From positions 8,452,001 through 8,516,000 of the forward strand of contig WPIO01000003.1 in assembly GCA_009760855.2 (NCBI GenBank): DNA of 64,000 bases. The letters are read 5' to 3'. Below the pieces are notes generated by a model that saw only the letters and a program-made list of their open reading frames with translations, was not told the DNA's origin and made no database searches. The position numbers were made by a program, and so were the translations under genes. This DNA is from Cristatella mucedo. Its lineage: Eukaryota > Bryozoa > Phylactolaemata > Cristatellidae. Shown here in pieces: positions 43,396-64,000 of this stretch. Every line of letters begins with the position of its first letter. The stretch's first letter is position 1.

Positions 43396-43401
43396 AATAA
43401 A
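43396..43401 (+). terminator. Poly(A) signal of the orphan gene
   Basis: AATAAA sits 336 nt after the orphan stop codon and is followed by GTTGGTTTGGT, a typical GT-rich downstream element. It lies only 5 nt beyond the oppositely directed signal of the PDIA6 gene. Confidence 0.6.
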
Positions 43402-43487
43402 CGTTGGTTTGGTAATTACATAGTAAAACACGATAGTTGATGTACAGAAAATATACATGCGCGACACTGTCGGCAAGGGTGAGTTAT

Positions 43488-44160
43488 CTACAGCTCATCT
43501 TTCGGTAATTCGTCCAAGTCGACGTCGCTGGTGTCACTATCGTCAACAGGCAGCTGTCCATCCTTGCCATCCCATGGCTCTGTTGTCAAAATGGACGGTA
43601 ACTTGGCACCATTGATAGGTGCAATAGAACCTCGCCCATATGAAAGTTCCCTAAAAGGAAATACAAACACATCAGCTTCAGCTGATTTTAAGACGGGGAA
43701 TATAGTGCAACTTCAGGACGAGTAGGCAATTATCACAACTAGGCACAGCATACCTCAAGAATTCTCCGATGTCCTGGTCATTGAATGCAAGCTTGAGCCA
43801 CGAGAACTTCAGCTTCTTTGTATTAACAGCTGCCATCGCCTATAACACCAACAGATTGGACAATCGGCTGCAATACACCAATGTGTTCGTTTGGTGTATG
43901 GGGAGATGGAATCAAGCTCGGTGTGGCAGTTGGTATGCCTTTTCTAAAGAAACGCGTATGCAAAATGAGCATGTACTAGACTGTGCACACTTACTGGATA
44001 ACCAAATCCGCCTAATCCAAGGGCTTTCTCTAGGTCAGGGTGAGTTAGTGCTTCTGTCCACAGCCATCTATAGAAAAAGTTTTCAGGCAGATTAGTGAAC
44101 CACCACTTCACATCACCTCGATTGCATAAAACATATGCCCGCACACACTACATTCTCGAG

Positions 44161-44219
<59 letters not shown>

Positions 44220-45567
44220 GCACGCACGCACACACACACACACAGAGCTAGGGATACATGCAGCACAGAGCAAATAGATAACGGCAAAAAGAGTAAGCAA
44301 TGAGACCACAGCAGCTCTTACACCACATCACATGCATAGCAGTAAGACCAATACCAAACTTACCCCCAAGCATTCTTCTTGAATCGTTCACCAGCTTTTC
44401 GCAGGATGCTGAGATAGTTATTCCGGCAAGATGACTGACAGTCAAGAATATGGGGAAGGACGGACACGATGCAAAGCTGCACGTTTCCACAGGCTTTATC
44501 AAAGTCCTCCTGACTGGTGAGCTACAAAGGCAATATTATTTTAAAGCCCACGCCAAGTTGCAGCCAATAAATGAGCACTAATCACACATAACAAGGGCAT
44601 ATTGCTATCGCTTCTTTTATTGTAAAACATTTCACTTCTATTATCAATAACGAATACACGAATATGACACACTTTTGATAACTTATTTCAGTTACACATT
44701 CCTGCAGAGTTGTGACAATGGCTCAAAATTGCTATATGATGACTGTATGCTAATGCACAGGCAGGTTGCGTGGCTCTTACTGCCGCCAGGTATGGCTTTC
44801 ACTCTGACCATAGCTATCTTACCTGCACGAGGTCTGGAGGTGGCACATTCTCAGTGAATTTGTCAAGAGCCCAGGCGACAATGTCAGATGAGGTGCGGCC
44901 CCCATCGTAGTCGACAGCTTCGCCGGTCTTGAGGTGACTTTTATCACCTTGCGGGAAGTATTTGATGGTAGGAAAGCCCTTAATGCCGTATCGGCTGCTC
45001 ATGACCGTGTGTACGGTGGCATCGAGAGCACCCAATTTCACCTTACAAAGACAACACAAGATCAGTGACCTGTTACATTACACACACGTCAGATCGCATT
45101 CAGAGGGGAGGGAACTCGACCCAGGCTTTTGGAGCCCTTACCTTTCCTTTCAGCTCTGAAGCAGCTGATGCCCAATGAGGCTCCAAATTCTTGCAATGAC
45201 CACACCAAGGAGCAAAAAACTCAACAAGCCACATGTCGTTACTCTTCAGAACTAGCTCCTCGAAGTTACTGTCTGTGAGCTCGATCACTTCCTTAGTGCC
45301 ACTCTGCAACAACCGAGCAAGAATTAATCCTAATTCAAGATGTTCGCCAGAAACCATATTGGCAGCACAGAACGGCAAGCAACCCACTAAATATGAAGAA
45401 GCGGCGAGTGTAGGGAATGTTGGTTAGAAAAGTTTCATGACGAAAGCATGCATCGAGGAAGGGGAAGACCCGAGATACTGTCATATGTGGTCATTGTGAC
45501 ACTGGCCACAATACCAACGAGCATTCATCAGGCTTGGCCATGCCAGACGAGCATTGCTTTGAGAGGG

Positions 45568-45640
<73 letters not shown>

Positions 45641-47191
45641 CTCACTCTAGAACCAGTTCTGAAGAGCACAGCCTTTGCACTGGCACAGCATGCATGAACC
45701 TTGAAGCAACAATGTGAAAGTGTGTGTGCCCCTATTTATACTCTCGGTCCAGCTGGCTGGCTTCAAACCTGTTCTTCGACGACAACCAATCGCAAAAGGT
45801 GACCTAGGCCAGATGAAGGTTAACGCACAGGTAGGAGGCACTTACCCCTGAGCCACTGCCTGACTTCTTGCTGCCGCTGCCTCCACTTCCACCTCCAAGC
45901 CGTGCCTTGACTATGCTTCGCAAGGTGTTCAGTGCCTGATCAACGATGGCATCAGCAGTTCGGCCACCATTATAATCATCTGGCTTGTTCTTATTTGCAC
46001 CAAAGACCTTGATCGTAGGGAAACCCTTTATGTCATATTGGCCACCAAATCCCTTGTGCTGATCAAGATCCATTGCTCCAACCCTGACAACGCCCTACAA
46101 GCAAGGGGTAATTTATTGGGATCGTTTGCATGGACAGACGATGAATAGGATACACGATCGACAGGTCAGTATAGGACTGGAGCTTACCTTGAGGGCCGTC
46201 GCGGCCTTCTTCCATTCGGGGGCCAAGTTCTGACAGTGGCCACACCACGGGGCATAGAACTCGACCAGCCATAGGTGCTCGCTATCGACGACCTTGCTCT
46301 GAAAGTTGGTCGGAGTCAGCTCGATCACATCATCGGATGATGAGTACAATGCACGCGCGGTCGCCAGTGTACACGCTATTCCGAATAACTCTGTAAAGAA
46401 AGTGCATACATGAAGTACAACTGCGGCTCAGAAACGATGGCAGGCGGCTGCATATTTGCAAAGCAGCCGTGTTTACTGTCAAGGGCGATGGTTCGTGAAG
46501 GAGAGTTAGGATGGAGAAGAAATTCGCAAGAAACTGGGTGGCCTGCGACTACCAAGCTACCCAACTGGCCTCACCCAAGAAAACGCACAGCTTCAGCTGT
46601 GGACAAGCGACGGTGTGGAGGCACAGAATCCTGACTGCGAGAAACAACGCTCAGGACGACAGTCAGCCGGATACCGTTCGGGACGTCGAACTATTTATTA
46701 CTAAGAGCTGGAGCCGGGAGCTCGTACTAGCACTGGAGGCGTCGCGTCGCCTTTTGCTGCACCACTCAAACCATGGTATGCTTGTCAACATTGTGCATAT
46801 TATCACAAATCATTTGATCATGCTTCTTTTACAGCATAGGTCAAGTGCCTAGAAAGAGATTTAAGTACTCTTAGCGCGCTACACAAATGAATCATTATTA
46901 TTATCATTATTACTCCCACGCGAACTGCGCTCGCCGGCGACAGCGCCAAGCCCGTCAAGCGCACGAGGAGCTGCCTGTTGGATGAGAGAGAGAGCGACGC
47001 GAGCGCTTCTGCTGCACGCACCGAGCGCCGCCGCCCACTAAATCCATAAGCGCAGAGCGATGAGCACAAGTACAGGGCTGAGAGGCACGAGCGGTTGAAC
47101 GCGACGCCAAGTACGGAGGGGGGGAGCTAGCTCCCGGGGTCCCGACGGGCGCGCGGCTAGAGGGCCCACGGACGGAGCATCGGCGGCGCAT
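43488..47191 (-). CDS. PDIA6: Protein disulfide isomerase P5, PDIA6-like (9 exons)
   Basis: ER-lumen thiol oxidoreductase that forms and isomerises disulfides and acts with BiP. Minus-strand exons, 5' to 3': 47170-47191 (tentative), 46188-46390, 45846-46094, 45142-45303, 44823-45041, 44364-44521, 43995-44067, 43754-43839, 43488-43650. Phases agree and the total is 1,335 nt (444 aa), close to the human length. Domain a: [20 protein letters not shown], then [15 protein letters not shown]. Linker: [17 protein letters not shown]. Domain a': [20 protein letters not shown], then [11 protein letters not shown]. Domain b follows, with [14 protein letters not shown] and GLGGFGYP. The C-terminus is acidic and ends LPKDEL, the ER retrieval signal. 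The signal peptide contains [13 protein letters not shown] just before [11 protein letters not shown]. Only the first exon is uncertain. Confidence 0.96.
44165..44245. repeat. (CA)n microsatellite in PDIA6 intron
   Basis: About 80 bp of CA repeat with a short CGCA-containing interruption near its right end, between two PDIA6 exons. Confidence 0.95.
45567..45634. repeat. (GA)n microsatellite in PDIA6 intron
   Basis: About 65 bp of uninterrupted GA repeat, located between PDIA6 exons 45142-45303 and 45846-46094. Confidence 0.95.
46800..46915 (+). repeat. LINE 3' tail fragment
   Basis: Carries the family hallmark GTCAAGTGCCTAGAAAGAG, then CTCTTAGCGCGCTACACAAATGA, and ends in ATTATTATTATC. It lies in the first PDIA6 intron. 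Confidence 0.65.
47170..47191 (-). CDS. PDIA6: Tentative first coding exon of PDIA6
   Basis: Exon 46188-46390 starts in phase 1 within the signal peptide, so a short upstream exon must supply the start. The minus-strand ATG at 47191 gives MRRRCSV and leaves one C at a GTGGGC donor. Joined, it would make an arginine-rich n-region followed by a hydrophobic core, as signal peptides require. The donor is weak and other short exons in 46391-47460 cannot be ruled out. Confidence 0.3.
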
Positions 47192-47461
47192 ACGGCTTTC
47201 TCAAAATATGCTCGGGTCTAAACACACGTCGCAACTTACTGGCGGCCCACATCTTTGCCTAATTGGCGTAGTTTCACCAGTCCACGTTCGCGCACCTCCC
47301 AACGACAAAGCGGCCCTTTATAGTAAGGCCTCCGGCCGGCGCACGGCGCCGTGGCTCTTTCTGATTGGTCCACATGGCTTACGCCCAACCGCGACACAGC
47401 GAAGTAAATATTTCCTTGCGATGCGCCATTTCCTGTTGTGTGTTGCAGCCGTACGCGTGAT
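47192..47461. promoter_or_regulatory. Divergent promoter between PDIA6 and INTS9
   Basis: The INTS9 start codon (47462, +) and the tentative PDIA6 start codon (47191, -) are 270 bp apart and point away from each other. The interval and the flanking 46900-47200 sequence are GC- and CpG-richer than the introns on both sides, with no clear TATA box. A CCAAT-like ATTGG (47363-47367) and its reverse complement elsewhere in the interval (CCAAT on the minus strand) fit a CpG-type bidirectional promoter. If the PDIA6 first exon is placed elsewhere, the interval changes but the divergent arrangement stays. Confidence 0.55.
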
Positions 47462-60917
<13,456 letters not shown>

Positions 60918-61800
60918 GTATGTATGCATGCAAATGTTAAGTTGCTCGACTGGTAATCAAGAGACCAGATTCGATTTCTTTGGGAGCATACGAACTAAAG
61001 GCACAGTCTCCAAAGGGTTTGAGTTTCGTGCGAGGCACAGCTAAACGATCCGAGTCAGAAGAGCGCCGGTACAATGCCATGCCTGATTAGGAAGTAGTAG
61101 ATCTCAGTTCTGATAGGTAGGGCTGGAGCAAGAGAATGAACATTAAAGTGACTGACAAATTAGATTTTTTTTACCAAGAGTTTAAGCTAATCCCATCATA
61201 CTCCGCCGTGCCTCCTGACTGGTTTCGCTGCACTAGCTTCTCACCTGTACACGGAAGGGTGAGTGGCACAGCCCTACCGATCAGAACTACAGTCTACTCC
61301 TTCCTAATTAGATGCACCCATACCTAGATCCCGGTTGAGTTCTGATAAGTAGCTTTTTTGCCTCAAATCCTCTGCTGCAGACCTTCAGGTTTTTATTGTT
61401 TTCAAATTCATATTTGCATAACTTAATGACCTGTTTAGACAGCGTCTTTTTCTTTTGCAGAGTGAAATGAGTGGCTTGCTAGTTCGACTCGAGCCGGAGG
61501 GGGCCCTCGGAATTTGCAAAAAGAAAACCAGGGATATGCTTTGGTGATACGTGATCTAACTGATAGGTATGAGAGGCAGGGGTCTAATGGGCATTCTAGG
61601 TAAGATGCAGAGGAAGCATACCAGTCTTAACCCACTTCACGAAGTGAACTGACAAAGTGTGCTGACAAAGCCCCACCATGGGGGGTCATACCATGAGAAG
61701 GCCGCTGAATTCGATAGATGAAATCCTGCTACTTAGGCAGTCTGTAGACTTTGCTGCAATCATTATGCCGGCTGTACTGGCTTCAATTTGGTTACCATGA

Positions 61801-62260
61801 AATAATAATATGACATCTTTATGGCACCCTAAGAGAACGAGATCTTTTTTCTAGGCACTTTGGTTTTTTAACTGTCGTTAAAAGAGTTCAAGACTTTGGG
61901 AACATGCAAACTCAAGGCATGGCAAAGGATTCGAGGTTGGTTTGAGCCACAGCTAAATGACAAACCGGAAGAGCAGGTGAGGCAAAGGTGATGCAAAGCC
62001 TGATTAGAAAGTATTTCGAATAGATTGGCCTAGTTAAGAGAATAAAGGGATCTATACGTGAGTGACAGAATCTGGAAGTCGATGCGCTGCTTGATGGAGA
62101 GCCAGTGCAGATTGGTGAGAAGTAGTGTGATATGGCAATTGCAACAATCACGACAGACAAGCCTAACTGCAAAGTTTTTCACCTACTGTAAGCGTCTTAT
62201 TGCACAGGCAAAAAGATTTTCGAGTAATTAGGAACAGAAGTCGAAACAGGATTTCACAAC
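61801..62260 (-). repeat. 5'-truncated CR1/L2-like LINE
   Basis: TTATTATT tail and hallmark at 61801-61860 (GGCACCCTAAGAGAACG), then minus-strand coding debris reading SASTSRFCHSRIDPFI and LTRPIYSKYFLI. Confidence 0.65.
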
Positions 62261-63836
62261 AGTTTAGACCAAAGTGGATGTGGTATCGCTGTTAAAACCG
62301 GCCAAACTTTTGCTGTGTTACCTAACCAAAAGGAAGCGGACTGTGGAGTTAATGCAGCAATCAAATAAATGTTATTTTGAAATAGGACACCATATTGCGT
62401 GCATATGCTACAGAGTATATGCTATTCGAGCCCATAGTTAGTGCTGGGTTTTCGAATTTTTTTCTGGTTAACACTTGATTTACCCATAGCTAATAACTTG
62501 GTTTTATAGTAATTCAATTTGAGTAAGTTTGTTGCCATCCAAGTCGAGTGTCAGCATTACATGCAGCAATGGAGTTAAGAGAGTTCGAGCCGAAAGGCAG
62601 GGAGGGATCAAAGCACAGGTACAGTTGTGTCGTCTGCATACAAGTGATAGCCTAGATAGCCATACAAATGTTACCAGCAGGCGTCTTCATGTTGCCACTG
62701 GTTTAGGGTCATGACTAATTTGGTGTCAAACAAGAACTTTGTTTGATTAGTCTGTCTGTATTGTGAGTCTTGATCAGCAGTGATAATACAAACAGGAATA
62801 CTGGAGGCATGCCTAATTAATATTTCCGGGCCCAAGTTGACGCCCGTGCTGAGCCCCACCCGCCTGCTCTTATTGTTCTAGTGATCGGTCACGTTGGACT
62901 GAGCCAGTGCGGTTTGCCGAGCTCTGGTGATCGGCACTGTGTTCCTTTGTCGCTCAGCAGCAAACTCTATGCCGAAGAGTTTCAGATCCTTTGGTGCCGA
63001 GAAATGTCAGAGCAGACTCTGTCGTTGCTTTGTAGATTGCTTACATATCAGGCTCATCAACCCTTACGACACATCCTCGGGTACGTGTGTTCCACGACCT
63101 CAGTCGATGCCCTCCTTCGCTCAGCATTTTATTTAGCCTCCCCCATGCCACAAATTAATAGGTGCTCTCGAGCTGTGAGAACACGTTCGGCTGTGTGTTG
63201 TTCGGCTGACCGCTGCCGTTCTTGGTTTCCTCCAGTGTGGCTTCTTTTGTTTTCTCCCCTTTCACTTTCTTTCCTTTGCTTTCTTTCTTTTCACTTTCTT
63301 TCTATCCACTTTTTTTTGCTTTTGCGGCTTCGTCTTTTCTTTCAGTGGGGCATGCCGTTTGTGCAAGCTGTCAGGGTGGGAAGCTGTCATGGTGGGCTGC
63401 TGCTTCCTAGCTGCAGAAGACTTTGGGCGATAGCCTGCACCCATTCGTTCTGAGACCGTATTGTGTACCCACCAGCCCGGCATGGCGCCACAATCTAGCA
63501 TTTGCTGTTGTTCCAGCTGGGCTTGCCATTTTGCCACCCAGCAAGCGGTTTTCTTTCGATGAGTCTATCAGGCCGATAGCAGGGCAGCTTACATTCGATG
63601 CTTTTGTCAGTCGTGAGTGCTCGTTGGCATGGTGCTATGCTGGTACTACCTTGTACCACCAAAAAATCGCGAACAATTCTATTAGAAATTTAAGAGGATC
63701 AAGATACTTTAAGGAAAACTTTATTGAGTTCCTGAAAAATTAATTAAAAAAGTTAAGAAAATTATGAAGTTACACTGAGAGATAATCTCAACAGTGGCTG
63801 ATAAAAAACTAGGGGTCCATAATTCATGTATATTAG

Positions 63837-63980
63837 TAAATTATCTTCCCTGTAATTTTTGGCAAGACATTTATCATAGCTGTACCATCGGATGAAAGTG
63901 CTTGTTATACCAATTGCAAATAGTTAAATTATCTCCCCTGATATTTTGGCTTGTCATCCATCATAGCTGTACGCTATAGT
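63837..63980. repeat. Degenerate tandem repeat, period 88 bp, at window edge
   Basis: TAAATTATCTTCCCTG at 63837 and TAAATTATCTCCCCTG at 63925 begin two units that also share TTTTGGC and ATCATAGCTGTAC. The second unit is cut by the end of the window. Confidence 0.7.
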
Positions 63981-64000
63981 ATTACTATAGATATCATAAA

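Larger units (their letters stand above)
60918..64000 (+). other. INTS9: INTS9 intron running off the window
   Basis: The next INTS9 exon (expected to start near a V-S-Y-V-S-G-type motif in phase 0) is not visible. The region contains LINE debris at 60970-61110 and a minus-strand LINE at 61801-62260. Open frames at 62881-63453 have no recognisable homology and look like T-rich intron. Confidence 0.5.

Noticed and set aside
62881-63453. 190-codon plus-strand open frame near the right end
   Set aside because: No domain. The second half translates a pyrimidine-rich tract into Leu/Phe, and it does not fit INTS9 in phase or sequence.

Overview
The window is nuclear DNA from an invertebrate animal. 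The genes have many introns with GT-AG junctions and AATAAA poly(A) signals. They encode metazoan nuclear and ER proteins. Introns carry non-LTR retrotransposon fragments, tRNA-derived SINEs, Tc1-like transposase remnants and long dinucleotide arrays. I cannot name the species. The twin C-terminal PHD fingers of the NURF301 gene argue for an invertebrate rather than a vertebrate. There is no prokaryotic content and no CRISPR array.

Layout. (1) Positions 3803-35950, + strand: the 3' portion of a NURF301/BPTF gene, the large subunit of the NURF chromatin remodeller. I could define 26 exons whose splice phases all agree, giving about 2,279 codons from the WHIM-type region to the bromodomain and stop. 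The upstream DDT and first PHD exons are not visible in 1-3802 and probably lie left of the window. Introns of up to 6 kb hold a decayed CR1/L2-like LINE (23974-26808), a Tc1-like transposase (22930-23955) and many truncated LINE 3' ends. (2) 38363-38623, - strand: one probable first coding exon of a small gene. (3) 38640-42100: a CpG-rich tract containing the 5' part of a single-exon orphan gene (40484-43060, +; about 858 aa). (4) 43488-47191, - strand: protein disulfide isomerase P5 (PDIA6-like), with two CGHC thioredoxin domains and a C-terminal KDEL. (5) 47462-60917 and beyond, + strand: the first eight coding exons of Integrator subunit 9 (INTS9), truncated by the window edge.

Arrangement. 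PDIA6 and INTS9 are divergent, with start codons only about 270 bp apart if the weak PDIA6 first-exon call is right, so they probably share a promoter. The orphan gene and PDIA6 converge, and their poly(A) signals face each other 10 bp apart, so their transcripts probably overlap. The recognisable genes have unrelated functions (chromatin remodelling, ER disulfide formation, snRNA/mRNA 3' processing). I see no operon or functional cluster. The main novelty candidates are the GC-rich orphan gene, the compact convergent terminator, and the repeat families with their nested insertions.
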